Below are positions 17,575-26,012 of a stretch of DNA of 64,000 nt, piece by piece; the stretch's first letter is position 1; every line of letters begins with the position of its first letter. The position numbers and the translations under genes are program-made. The notes below the pieces were generated by a model. It searched no databases. It was not told the DNA's origin and was given only the letters and a program-made list of their open reading frames with translations. Origin of the DNA: Thermoplasmatales archaeon I-plasma. GTDB taxonomy: Archaea; Thermoplasmatota; Thermoplasmata; Thermoplasmatales; GCA-001856825. The stretch is from assembly GCA_001856825.1 (NCBI GenBank), contig ATMD01000001.1:240581-304580 (forward strand), written 5' to 3'.

Positions 17575-19277
17575 TTTATCTCCGCAAGGACAGAATACCC
17601 GCCGTTCACGTAGCTTATGTATAGAATGTTGAAATCTTCAGGTGCCTCGAATACGGGATTCCCCCATAGTTCTGCATACCACTCATCCACCACTATAAGG
17701 TCCCCCTTATGATATTCCGTCAGTGTTGATGCATTGATCTTCCCCCAGATCTGTATGTAATGGTTGCTCGGCGCATAGTACATTACCATTGCAGTGAGGG
17801 CTAGGGATAGTATTGTCAAATTCTCTAGATGATGGTTAAACACATATTTGCTGACGTACATGTCGGACTGCACTGAATTCCAAGCACCGTCGAGTCTCCC
17901 TGAACCGTAGCCAAGTTCGTCGCCAACTATGTTGGTGTATACTGGAAGGCTGTTGGACGATTCTATCGCGGGGACCAGTGCGGCAAAGAGGATAATCACA
18001 AGTAACGCAACAGCAATTAGCCTCCCATCTCTTGAAAGCTTCGTAGCATTAGCAGAATCGTCTTCCTTTATCGGGTGATGATTCTGACCCCTTAAATTAG
18101 GTTTATTTTGTGAAGTGTCACTAGAGAAATCTATCCCAAGAACAGTAACAAAGAGAGATACTGGCAGTATCAGTAGAAATACAGCCCCATGAAATAATGG
18201 GAAAGACATTGCAAACCCTAGGATAACAAAGAAGGAGGCAAAGGAGATTAACGCCAGGGTAGTAAGTTCATTATTCTTGAATGTTCTGCTCCAAGCGGTG
18301 TGATATAGGATAACGGAAGAAAGAACTGCCGCTACCGCAAACAAAAACAAGTCTATAAGTGGGGTTTCGAGTAGAAACTCCACAATAATTGAATACATGG
18401 GCGTAAGATATGTTACGCTCCCAAGCCAGATGACAGGGATTCCACCCACTCCAGAGGAGGTGGATGATACGAACCCAGTGTTTTCGAGAACGAGCCTCAG
18501 GTAGCCGAGGGGCGAGTGCCAGAAAGGAGGATTCAAGGATATAAAGATCAGAACCGATATAACAAGAAAGAGAAAGAAGAATTTGACGAAAGCTCCAAAT
18601 TTTACACTCTTGAACGAAAAAACATAGTAAAGAATTGGCAGAATGATGAATGCAATCTCATAGTACTGGGTGCTCATCATCAGACCGAACAATATAGCAG
18701 AAATTATTCCGTATTTTCCCAAAGTAAGCTTTGACCTCATTATCATTAGATAGAAAAGCAAAGTAAGGGGCAATGAAACTGAAGTTGGTAGCATAAGTGT
18801 AGTATCCATTATAATCGTCGGATTTAACCAGTACAGTATCAGAAATAAGAATGGAGCAATCTGGCTCTTCTTATAAAGCCAGATAACCAGAGGTATTATG
18901 AGAATTGTATTAAGGATTATGAGTCCTAATCTTTCGTCAAGGAGATAAGCCTGTGGTACATAATTTAGAAGGTTGCTGTAAAGCACTACATTTGGCAGCT
19001 TGAAGCCAGTTGAAATAAAGCCTATAATTCCAAATGTAAGTGGAAGAAGACCTGGGTTCAGTGCATTACCTCCAAGTTCTGATAGGTTCTGTGGTACCCT
19101 AAAGAACGCCTCAAAATACCTAACAGAAATCGGAAGCCAAGCAGCCTCATCAACGTAAATCCCTTGGTAAAAAGCGTAGTAGATCCTAAAAAGCAACCCA
19201 CTGATAAAAGCCGTGAGAATGAAGATTAAAAGTACGTACTTACCTTTATTCACACCGCTAGTTGGGAGATCATCCAC
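17571..19277 (-). CDS. GT-C-type membrane glycosyltransferase (PMT/ArnT-like fold)
   Basis: A 568-residue polytopic membrane protein with about 11-12 helices. The first extracytoplasmic loop contains QGIYVDEAAWLP (Asp43-Glu44), the acidic pair typical of GT39/GT83-type enzymes that use polyprenyl-phosphate sugars. A second loop has LNPPFWHSPLGYLRL. The C-terminal 130 residues are mainly extracytoplasmic after a last helix (LLVIILFAALVPA). By family it should transfer a sugar outside the cell to a glycolipid or protein; donor and acceptor are unknown. It is translationally coupled to the GT4 gene downstream. Confidence 0.75.
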   Translation of the reverse strand: MDDLPTSGVNKGKYVLLIFILTAFISGLLFRIYYAFYQGIYVDEAAWLPISVRYFEAFFRVPQNLSELGGNALNPGLLPLTFGIIGFISTGFKLPNVVLYSNLLNYVPQAYLLDERLGLIILNTILIIPLVIWLYKKSQIAPFLFLILYWLNPTIIMDTTLMLPTSVSLPLTLLFYLMIMRSKLTLGKYGIISAILFGLMMSTQYYEIAFIILPILYYVFSFKSVKFGAFVKFFFLFLVISVLIFISLNPPFWHSPLGYLRLVLENTGFVSSTSSGVGGIPVIWLGSVTYLTPMYSIIVEFLLETPLIDLFLFAVAAVLSSVILYHTAWSRTFKNNELTTLALISFASFFVILGFAMSFPLFHGAVFLLILPVSLFVTVLGIDFSSDTSQNKPNLRGQNHHPIKEDDSANATKLSRDGRLIAVALLVIILFAALVPAIESSNSLPVYTNIVGDELGYGSGRLDGAWNSVQSDMYVSKYVFNHHLENLTILSLALTAMVMYYAPSNHYIQIWGKINASTLTEYHKGDLIVVDEWYAELWGNPVFEAPEDFNILYISYVNGGYSVLAEIK

Positions 19278-19513
19278 CGGTTTGGGATAATGCCTCCATT
19301 AATAAAATTTACTCGTTATGTAACTGGTTAATCTCTTGTGCCTATTTGCGGTATTTGTTAAATTTGGCATCAAGAACATTACTATTGATTGAGATTAAGC
19401 CATATTTCCGAGTGATTTGTGAATGACAGAATCCGTATATGAGAAGTGAGAGCTAAGTGTTACTATAAGCAAAGGTTCATCCGAAACTAAATCTCCCTGT
19501 TCAAATTCGTCAA

Positions 19514-19732
19514 TTAGCTTTGTATCTGCTCTGGATAGAGTAAAGTTCTGGAATTGCCCAGAACCGCATTGTCGAACCGGACTTGCGAATTTCCCGCATC
19601 CGGCTCACCGACTGCCTTCACGGTATGCCTTATAGTTGACATTCTCAAATCTGTCAATCTTACTCGTATAATAAGTGTTTTAGCTGGACTTATTTTTACG
19701 TCATAGTGCCAGACAGATATTAAATATCGCAC
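19514..19732 (-). other. Possible group II intron relic in a 620-bp gene-free stretch
   Basis: The stretch 19,278-19,901 holds no gene that can be supported. On the minus strand, 19,574-19,606 reads GAGCCGGATGCGGGAAATTC followed by GCAAGTCCGGTTC. It folds as a stem (GAGCCGGA with TCCGGTTC, then TGCG with CGCA) that closely resembles the conserved hairpin next to the ORF in bacterial-type group II introns. A frame through it reads GEPDAGNSQVRFD, a peptide often produced when such introns are translated. No reverse transcriptase or domain V is seen nearby, so only a fragment would remain. The call rests on recalled family sequence. Confidence 0.4.
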
Positions 19733-19901
19733 GGACTTGGGTGGCCATCAGCATACTGCCTGTTTGCTCCTGAAAAACAAAAGTTCAAAGACTGGAATCT
19801 AACATTACAGAAGACCGAAACTTAGTACGATGATTGGAAACGGCCACACCTCATAGAGAGCGTGCTAGGAAAATAAATATTTTACAAGGAAATGTATCCT
19901 G

Positions 19902-20990
19902 GTGAATATCCTCTGGTTAGCACACCGCGACCCCATTAATCCGAAAGCAGGGGGTGCAGAGAGAACTATTTTCGAAGTGGCGGCTAGACTTATTGCTTGG
20001 GGCAACAAAGTGACTCTGGTAACGGCTGGATGGAAGGATAGCAAGGCTAGGCAAGACGTTAATGGAATAAAGGTGATACGCTTAGGCAACAGCGTAACTT
20101 TGCACCTTCTGTTGCCACTTTTTTTGCTTTTCAATAGATTTGACGTCATTATCAACGACCTAGGTCATGCAATTCCATGGGCTTCCGCTTCCTTCCTCTT
20201 TAAGAATAATATAGTCTTCTTCCACCATCTTCATGCAAAGTCTCTACCTGGACAAGTAAACCCTGTCCTAGCAAAGATTATAACTGCAGTGGAGAAGAGC
20301 TATCCTATGTTATATATGGGGAATATTTTCGTGACAGAATCCAAAACTTCCGTAGATGATCTTGTGGGCCTTGGAATAGAGAGATCCATGATAGTGAAGA
20401 TACCACCAGGAGTGGACTCATCGATATTTCATGCTTCAGAAAAGACTCCCAATCCATCCATCGTTTATTTTGGAGGGATGAGAAGGTACAAGAGACCTGA
20501 GGAATGCATCTATGTTGTAGAAAACTTAAAGGATAAGATTCCAGGCCTTAAACTGTACATCGTTGGTGAAGGACCGGAACTTGGGAATCTATTAGATTTG
20601 GTCAAGACAAGAGGTTTAGATAGTGTTGTAACGTTCTTAGGGAGAGTAGATTACTCTGAGCTAGGAAGGATAGTTGCCTCAAGCTGGCTTAATATTCATT
20701 CATCAGTTACCGAAGGCTGGGGTTTTTCCATATTGGAAGCTTCTTCTGCTGGAACTCCGACTGCAGCATATGACGTTCCTGGCGTAGTAGAAACGATAGA
20801 GAATGGCGCAAACGGTTTAAAGGTCAAGGATGGAGACAGAGAAGCGCTTGCGGAGGCGGTCTACAAAATTCTGAAGGACCCGAATGAGTTGTGGCTCTCG
20901 TCAATGAAATTCGCGGAGAAATATTCGTGGGACGCAACGGCAGAGTTGTGGTCTAAAACGATTAAAAAGGTTGAAGGCGAACAATCTTAG
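19902..20990 (+). CDS. GT4-family glycosyltransferase
   Basis: A 362-residue GT-B enzyme. The N-terminal loop is DPINPKAGGAERTIFEV (residues 10-26). The linker IPPGVDSSIF starts the C-terminal domain, IVYFGGMRRYKRPEECI follows, and the donor motif is SSVTEGWGFSILEASSAGTP (E-x7-E; about residues 267-286). This is a classic family 4 layout, cytosolic, probably membrane-associated. The start is GTG with AAATAAATATTTT (19,871-19,883) about 25 bp upstream, so the message is probably leaderless. It begins a short run of plus-strand glycan genes, the next two of which are broken. Confidence 0.9.
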   Translation: MNILWLAHRDPINPKAGGAERTIFEVAARLIAWGNKVTLVTAGWKDSKARQDVNGIKVIRLGNSVTLHLLLPLFLLFNRFDVIINDLGHAIPWASASFLFKNNIVFFHHLHAKSLPGQVNPVLAKIITAVEKSYPMLYMGNIFVTESKTSVDDLVGLGIERSMIVKIPPGVDSSIFHASEKTPNPSIVYFGGMRRYKRPEECIYVVENLKDKIPGLKLYIVGEGPELGNLLDLVKTRGLDSVVTFLGRVDYSELGRIVASSWLNIHSSVTEGWGFSILEASSAGTPTAAYDVPGVVETIENGANGLKVKDGDREALAEAVYKILKDPNELWLSSMKFAEKYSWDATAELWSKTIKKVEGEQS

Positions 20991-21051
20991 GCTATTAGAA
21001 TGTCAATTTGTTCTATGTGAAATTTTAATATATTTAGTTTCGTGTTAAAAT

Positions 21052-21562
21052 ATGAAGACAATTGTAACTGGCATGTCATACCAAGATTGGTTCTTCCTCT
21101 CCCAGTTGTTGTCCAAGGGTTACGGAGTTCATGACGCTTTCAGGAGAAACAGTTTGATGAGCGGTGGGACGATGGAATTGCAGCCTCCAGAGATAAAAAA
21201 ACAGATAATCATTCATTACGGCGATATCACAGACGAGAATTTATTGTCGAAGTTATTACAGTACGACATCCAGATGACTTTGTGATGGGAACTGGTAAAT
21301 CGCATACCGTTGAGATTTTGTTGACAAGGCCTTCAGCATCGTAGGAAAGAATGTTAAATGGATAGGGACTGATATCAATCAAGTTGGTCTTTCCTACGAA
21401 GGGAAAGTTTTAGTCAATGTAAGTAGGGCCTTCTACAGACCACTGGAGTCAGAAAATTATAGGGCGGATTTTTCAAAGGCACGTGAAAAACTCGGGTGGG
21501 AACCAAGGGTCGAGTTTAAAGAGCTTGTGAAGTTAATGGTAGAAAGTGATATAAAGGCGTAA
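21052..21562 (+). pseudogene. GDP-mannose 4,6-dehydratase remnant with large internal deletion
   Basis: The first 75 codons (MKTIVTGMSYQDWFFLSQLL, HYGDITDENLL) match the N-terminus of Gmd-type dehydratases, although the cofactor loop is altered. After QYDIQ the frame changes and the next readable part is the C-terminus: HPDDFVMGTGKSHTVEILL, then, after a further shift, FSIVGKNVKWIGTDI and a tail with FYRPLESENYRADFSKAREK and LGWEPRVEFKELV. Some 200 central residues, including the YxxxK site, are missing. An intact Gmd has 330-370 residues. It is a dead gene that once supplied GDP-4-keto-6-deoxymannose. A TATA-like element (TTTTAATATATTTA) survives about 25 bp before the ATG. Confidence 0.82.
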
Positions 21563-21607
21563 AATACATAATAAATTATAAATACATTTAATCTATCAAA
21601 AACAACA

Positions 21608-22393
21608 GTGCAGTCCATTGAACTCCAGAATATTATGATGCCTTCAACAACGATAATTATTCCCGCGTACAACGAAGGGAAGAGGATAGGCAGAGTTCTG
21701 GAGGAGATCGCAGATTTTGTAACTGTAAACAATCTGAAATGGGACGTGATTGTATCAATCGATGGAAGCGATAATACCAAAGAAATAGTCGAAGACTTTT
21801 CCAAGGAGTATACCTTCGTAAAATATGAGAGCGGAAGAGGTCGCAGTGGTAAAGGGTACGCGATTAAGAGGGTGGTAGACAAGTCCACGGGAGAGTTCAC
21901 TCTGATAGCGGATGCAGACGGTGCAGTAAGCCTTCAGGACATTCTTAATGGACTTCCCTACTGTGGTACTTAACATGCTATACTATTCGATAGGTATTCC
22001 GCCAATGGAAATGTTATTCCGTTATACAGGAGAATCCCATCAAGGGGATTCAACATACTCGTCAGGGCTATACTAGGACTTAAGGTTACGGACACCCAGT
22101 GTGGTTACAAACTTGTGAGGACAAGCATTATTAAGGAAGCATTTAAAAGAACCGGTGTTACCAACACATTTTTTGATGTCGCACTGCTGTACCATATTCA
22201 AAGAATGGGCGGAAGGATAAAGGAGATTGAGGTAAAGTATTCGCACAGAGACGAGAGCAAGTTCAACATTATGGGTGAAATACTAGGTCAAGGTGTCTCT
22301 CTTCTCGCTTTCAGGATTAGGCACTCAAGATTTTACAAATACGTTCCTAAAAGGGCAACAGAACTATACCTGAGAAAATTCAGGTGGATCTAG
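21608..22393 (+). pseudogene. GT2 dolichyl-phosphate-sugar synthase-like gene interrupted by one stop codon
   Basis: The gene reads in a single frame from GTG at 21,608 to 22,393, with one TAA at 21,971-21,973. Before the stop: TTIIIPAYNEGKRIGRVLEE, the DG site VIVSIDGSDNT, SGKGYAIKRVV and LIADADGAV (DxD). After it: FDRYSANGNVIPLYRRIPSR, then GFNILVRAILGLKVTDTQCG and YKLV, the acceptor-side motif of DPM1/ALG5-like enzymes. About 260 residues in all, as expected. The stop falls where homologues have a variable loop, so decay is recent. A TATA-like ATTATAAATAC lies about 28 bp upstream. The 3' end overlaps the convergent epimerase gene by 14 bp. Confidence 0.8.
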
Positions 22394-23306
22394 AATTCTT
22401 CTCAGCACGTTCTGAAATCTCCTTTATCATTTTTTTCACGCCGTCTCTTATGCCGTACCTGGCTTCAAATCTCAACTCCTCCCTCGTCTTGCTCATGTCC
22501 GCAAGCGTGAATTGCTGATAACTTTTCAGCGGATTGGGCACATGTTCAGCTTCTCCTTGATAGCCCATCTCTTCCTTTATTATGCGAAATATTGTGTTGA
22601 AATCAGTTGTTTTACCGGTTCCAACGTTATACGATTGTCCAGAAGTCCCATTGTTCATCGCTAGCAAAGATGCTCTGGCAGTATCCTCAACATATATGAA
22701 ATCCCTCCTCTGTGTTCCGTCGCCGAAAATTACAGGTTTCTTGCGGTTTCTTATGGAATCTATGAATTTCCATATAACGCTCGAATATTCCCCCTTGCTG
22801 TTCTCTCCTACGCCATAGGTATTGAAATATCTGAGAGATACTGTTTCAAGGCCATATTCGTTAAAGAGTCTCGCGGTCATCTCATTTATTCTTTTTGTTA
22901 TTGGGTAGAAGTTGGAATATACAGCAGGTAGCTCGGACTCCCTTGCCGCCTCCCTGATATCTCCGTATACTGAGGAGGAGGAAGCAATTATCACCCTCTT
23001 CACGTTGTTCTTAGCGCTAGCTGCCAGGACGTTGTAGGTCCCCATGACGTTCACTTCATACCCCTCTCCTGTCAGATTCTCAAATTCAGGCGGTGAAGTC
23101 ACGGCAGCAAGATGGAAAACGTAATCGATTCCGCTGCATGCCTTCTCAAGCATTTTTAAATTACGGACGTCGCTCATTATGTGGTAGTCTGAAACAGAAT
23201 TCTTGTCCCTTATGTCATAGGTACCAACTGTATTGCCTTCCTCCTTCAGCATCTTTACTATATTCCTTCCAATGAAGCCTGAACCTCCTGTCACTAGAAT
23301 GTTCAT
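22380..23306 (-). CDS. NAD-dependent nucleotide-sugar epimerase/dehydratase (GalE-like), copy 1
   Basis: A 308-residue extended SDR enzyme. The NAD loop VTGGSGFIGRN is at residues 5-15, and FHLAAVTSPP and IIASSSSVYGD follow. The catalytic YPITK (Tyr and Lys) is near residue 137, and RRDFIYVEDTARA is near 200. Such enzymes epimerise or dehydrate UDP-, GDP- or ADP-sugars; the substrate is unknown. The first 122 residues are identical to the paralogue at 27,083-27,985 and encoded by identical DNA, whereas the C-terminal 180 residues differ widely. The identical tract also covers the upstream region, so both genes share the same start context. Confidence 0.88.
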   Translation of the reverse strand: MNILVTGGSGFIGRNIVKMLKEEGNTVGTYDIRDKNSVSDYHIMSDVRNLKMLEKACSGIDYVFHLAAVTSPPEFENLTGEGYEVNVMGTYNVLAASAKNNVKRVIIASSSSVYGDIREAARESELPAVYSNFYPITKRINEMTARLFNEYGLETVSLRYFNTYGVGENSKGEYSSVIWKFIDSIRNRKKPVIFGDGTQRRDFIYVEDTARASLLAMNNGTSGQSYNVGTGKTTDFNTIFRIIKEEMGYQGEAEHVPNPLKSYQQFTLADMSKTREELRFEARYGIRDGVKKMIKEISERAEKNSRST

Positions 23307-23344
23307 CAGGAATCATAACCATTGGAATGATAAATGTGTATCTG
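22975..23344 (-). repeat. 370-bp perfect direct repeat, copy A
   Basis: Bases 22,975-23,344 are identical to 27,654-28,023 in the same orientation, by direct base-by-base reading. The tract covers the first part of the epimerase gene and 38 bp upstream of its ATG. Divergence is abrupt on both sides. Confidence 0.95.
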
Positions 23345-23426
23345 TTTAAGCTGAACAGTCCATAGTCACCATATTTCCTGAATTCGACTGAGAATATTTA
23401 TTAATACAGAGGTATTCTTTTCATGT

Positions 23427-24413
23427 ATGCTCAACAGGATGGTGATGACCAGAGCACCTTTGAGGATAACGTTCGTGGGCGGTGGAACTGATCTTCCTTT
23501 CTACTACGAGAAGAGGGACTATGGTGCAGTGGTATCATCCGCCATCAACAAGTACATCTACGTTACTGTGAACAGGAAGTTCGATAGCAGCATAAGGATC
23601 AGCTATTCCAAAACGGAGATAGTTGATTCTGTGGACAGAATAGAACATCCAACTATCAGGGAATCCCTAAGGCTCTTGGGTATAGAGAATGGCATAGAAA
23701 TTGTAAGTATCTCTGATATCCCGTCTCGAGGGACTGGTCTTGGCTCAAGCAGCACTTTTCTGGTAGCACTTCTCCATGCCCTCCACAGTTACAAGGGAGA
23801 ATTCGTCAGTGCTGAGGAGCTGGCAAGGGAGGCGGTAAGGGTCGAAAGGGAGATACTCAGGGAGGAGGGAGGGAAGCAGGATCAGTACATTGCAGCATAC
23901 GGTGGAACCAATTTGATGAAATTCAGGAGCGACGGAAGCGTCGAGATAGTAAATGCCGTATCTCACGACAGTAATTTGAAGAGGGTAGAGGAATCATTGC
24001 TTCTCCTCTACACCAACAGGGAGAGAAGTTCAACAGAGATACACAGAGACCAGATTGAAAATTCATCTGAAAAGATGAATGTATACGATGAAATGAAGAA
24101 ATTGGCGGATGGGACGCTCAAGGCCATATGCGACGGCGACCTTGACACGCTGGGTGAATTGATACACAAGAACTGGATGATGAAAAGATCGCTATCCAGG
24201 AGGATAAGTGACAGTTGGATAGACGAGAAGTATGAAATAGCCCTAAAACTCGGCGCCAAGGGAGGAAAACTGGTTGGTGCGGGCGGTGGTGGTTTTCTTC
24301 TGCTTATAGCAGAGCCGGAGAAGCACAGAAACATTGCGAAACAATTAGACCTCAGGAAGGTTGATTTCGGATTCAGCCAGTCTGGTAGCAGGGTGATATT
24401 TGTTGGAGAATGA
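23427..24413 (+). CDS. hddA: D-glycero-D-manno-heptose-7-phosphate kinase (GHMP kinase)
   Basis: A 328-residue GHMP-family kinase. The HddA-type N-terminus is TRAPLRITFVGGGTDLPFYY (residues 8-27). The ATP loop is SRGTGLGSSSTFLVALLHAL, GGKQDQYIAAYGG follows, and the C-terminal GHMP motif is GAKGGKLVGAGGGGFLLL. It would phosphorylate sedoheptulose-derived D-glycero-D-manno-heptose 7-phosphate to the 1,7-bisphosphate for GDP-heptose synthesis. The ATG at 23,427 follows a TATA box (ATTTATTAATAC, near 23,400) by about 27 bp; a second ATG four codons in is also possible. The gmhA start overlaps its end, consistent with one pathway. Confidence 0.88.
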   Translation: MLNRMVMTRAPLRITFVGGGTDLPFYYEKRDYGAVVSSAINKYIYVTVNRKFDSSIRISYSKTEIVDSVDRIEHPTIRESLRLLGIENGIEIVSISDIPSRGTGLGSSSTFLVALLHALHSYKGEFVSAEELAREAVRVEREILREEGGKQDQYIAAYGGTNLMKFRSDGSVEIVNAVSHDSNLKRVEESLLLLYTNRERSSTEIHRDQIENSSEKMNVYDEMKKLADGTLKAICDGDLDTLGELIHKNWMMKRSLSRRISDSWIDEKYEIALKLGAKGGKLVGAGGGGFLLLIAEPEKHRNIAKQLDLRKVDFGFSQSGSRVIFVGE

Positions 24414-24969
24414 TCATAACTTGTTGGAAAAGTATGTTTCAGACGGAATAGAAGCAAGAAAGTCTATCGAAGTTTCTGCTGTTATAACCGTCTCCGAGAT
24501 ACTTTTCGATAGACTTAAAAAAGGTGGGAAACTCATAACGTTCGGCAATGGAGGATCGGCAGCGGATGCACAGCACTTTGTAGCCGAACTTTCTGGTAGG
24601 TTTATGAAAGAAAGAAGGTCCTTTCCTGCCGTCGCACTTACAACCAACAGCTCTTCCTTGACAGCTATAGGAAATGACTACGACTTTTCTAAGGTGTTCT
24701 CAAGGCAGCTTGAGGGAATATGCGCCAAGGAAGACTTTGTGGTTGGGATCAGCACTTCTGGCAACTCTCCTAACGTCATAGAAGGCATTAGAACTGCCAG
24801 GAAAATCGGTGCATTTACCCTTGCACTGACTGGAAGAGATGGTGGAAAGGTAAGGAATGAAGCAGACAAATGCATCTGGGTCAACTCTGATGTTACCCCC
24901 CTGATTCAGGAAGTACACATTGCTATCATTCACATGATATGCTATTCCTTCGATGCAATGCTCGAATAG
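24400..24969 (+). CDS. gmhA: Phosphoheptose isomerase (SIS domain)
   Basis: Converts sedoheptulose 7-phosphate to D-glycero-D-manno-heptose 7-phosphate. A single SIS domain of about 189 residues: LITFGNGGSAADAQHFVAEL (about residues 45-64), LTTNSSSLTAIGNDYDF, GISTSGNSPNVIEG (about 118-131) and a C-terminal QEVHIAIIHMIC, all standard in GmhA. No ATG is in frame early; TTG at 24,400 or 24,403 would overlap hddA by about 11-14 bp, and a later TTG is also possible. The 3' end overlaps a convergent epimerase gene by 28 bp. Confidence 0.88.
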   Translation: MLENDHNLLEKYVSDGIEARKSIEVSAVITVSEILFDRLKKGGKLITFGNGGSAADAQHFVAELSGRFMKERRSFPAVALTTNSSSLTAIGNDYDFSKVFSRQLEGICAKEDFVVGISTSGNSPNVIEGIRTARKIGAFTLALTGRDGGKVRNEADKCIWVNSDVTPLIQEVHIAIIHMICYSFDAMLE

Positions 24970-25862
24970 AGAAGTTTTAGCCCCTTATCCAGTGTAACTC
25001 TTGCAGAGAATCCTATTTCCCTTTTCGCTTTCGATGTGTCTGCCTGTGTTACCATCACGTAATTCTTGACAGGCATCCTGACGTACTTAGGTTTGATTTT
25101 CCTTCCAGTTACCTTCTGTAACCTTTCTACCGCTTCGTTTAGCGAATAACTCTTACCTGTTCCAACGTTGTAGACGTTGAATCCCCTTGCTGATGAAGCT
25201 TTCTGTAACGCATCGACAACATCACTCACAAATACAAAGTCCCTGCGCTGTTCACCATCTCCATATATGACCGGCCTTTCGCCTTTCAACATTGCACTCA
25301 TGAATTGCGTCAGCAGATTGGAATACACCCCTTTCCCTATGTCGTTGTACCCATAAACGGAAAAGAACCTCATGGCTGCAACATTCACATCATGGAGCTT
25401 GGCATATAACTCACCTAGCCTTTCACAGGCTATTCTGGCTTCAGTATAGTAATCAGTGACCCCAGGAATAACGCTTTCCTTGTGCGGTGGGGATATTCCG
25501 TTATAAATGGAAGAGGTGGAAGCGAAGACTATGGGTATATTGTATTCCTTGCCGTATTCCAGGACGTTAGTGATGCCATGTATTACCTCACCCACTAGAT
25601 TTGGGTTTTCTCTATACATTGGAGATGCGGAGTAGATGCCTAGGTGGAAGATGTAATCGAAATCCTCTTTCATCTTCTTCACATCCTTTGCATCCCCCTT
25701 CACGAAAGCAACTCCGTTCTCTATTGCCCCCTTAATGTTGCTCTTCTTTCCAGTGTGAAGATTGTCAAGTACCGTGACATCATTATCCCTGTTCAGACTT
25801 TCCACCAGATTGCTGCCTATGAATCCGGCCCCACCAGTAACAAGTATTTTCTTGTCTTTCAC
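24942..25862 (-). CDS. NAD-dependent sugar epimerase-like SDR with YxxxR active site
   Basis: A 306-residue extended SDR protein. The NAD loop is VTGGAGFIGSN (residues 8-18), FHLGIYSASP and FASTSSIYNG follow, and a RRDFVFVSDVVDA segment lies near residue 205. At the catalytic position the sequence is DYYTEARIACERL, so the usual YxxxK reads YxxxR. The other two epimerases here keep Lys. The change may alter or lower activity, or mark a different reaction. Placed between gmhA and hddC, it probably works on a GDP-heptose or a derived sugar, by context only. It is convergent with gmhA and overlaps it by 28 bp. Confidence 0.82.
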   Translation of the reverse strand: MKDKKILVTGGAGFIGSNLVESLNRDNDVTVLDNLHTGKKSNIKGAIENGVAFVKGDAKDVKKMKEDFDYIFHLGIYSASPMYRENPNLVGEVIHGITNVLEYGKEYNIPIVFASTSSIYNGISPPHKESVIPGVTDYYTEARIACERLGELYAKLHDVNVAAMRFFSVYGYNDIGKGVYSNLLTQFMSAMLKGERPVIYGDGEQRRDFVFVSDVVDALQKASSARGFNVYNVGTGKSYSLNEAVERLQKVTGRKIKPKYVRMPVKNYVMVTQADTSKAKREIGFSARVTLDKGLKLLYSSIASKE

Positions 25863-26012
25863 AGTGAGAAATATCTATGGGGTATAAAATAACTCTGACC
25901 TGCCTATAGTGCCTTTGTGTTGTTTAAATCTGAAAGGCGAACGAATCTAAATGTTGTAAGAGCTAAAAGCAATCTTTGGAATCAGGGTGCATATATGAAT
26001 TCAGTCTCAACA

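Noticed and set aside
19514-19732. 72-codon minus-strand frame as a protein gene
   Set aside because: The peptide is of the kind produced by translating group II intron RNA; RNA structure is a better explanation.
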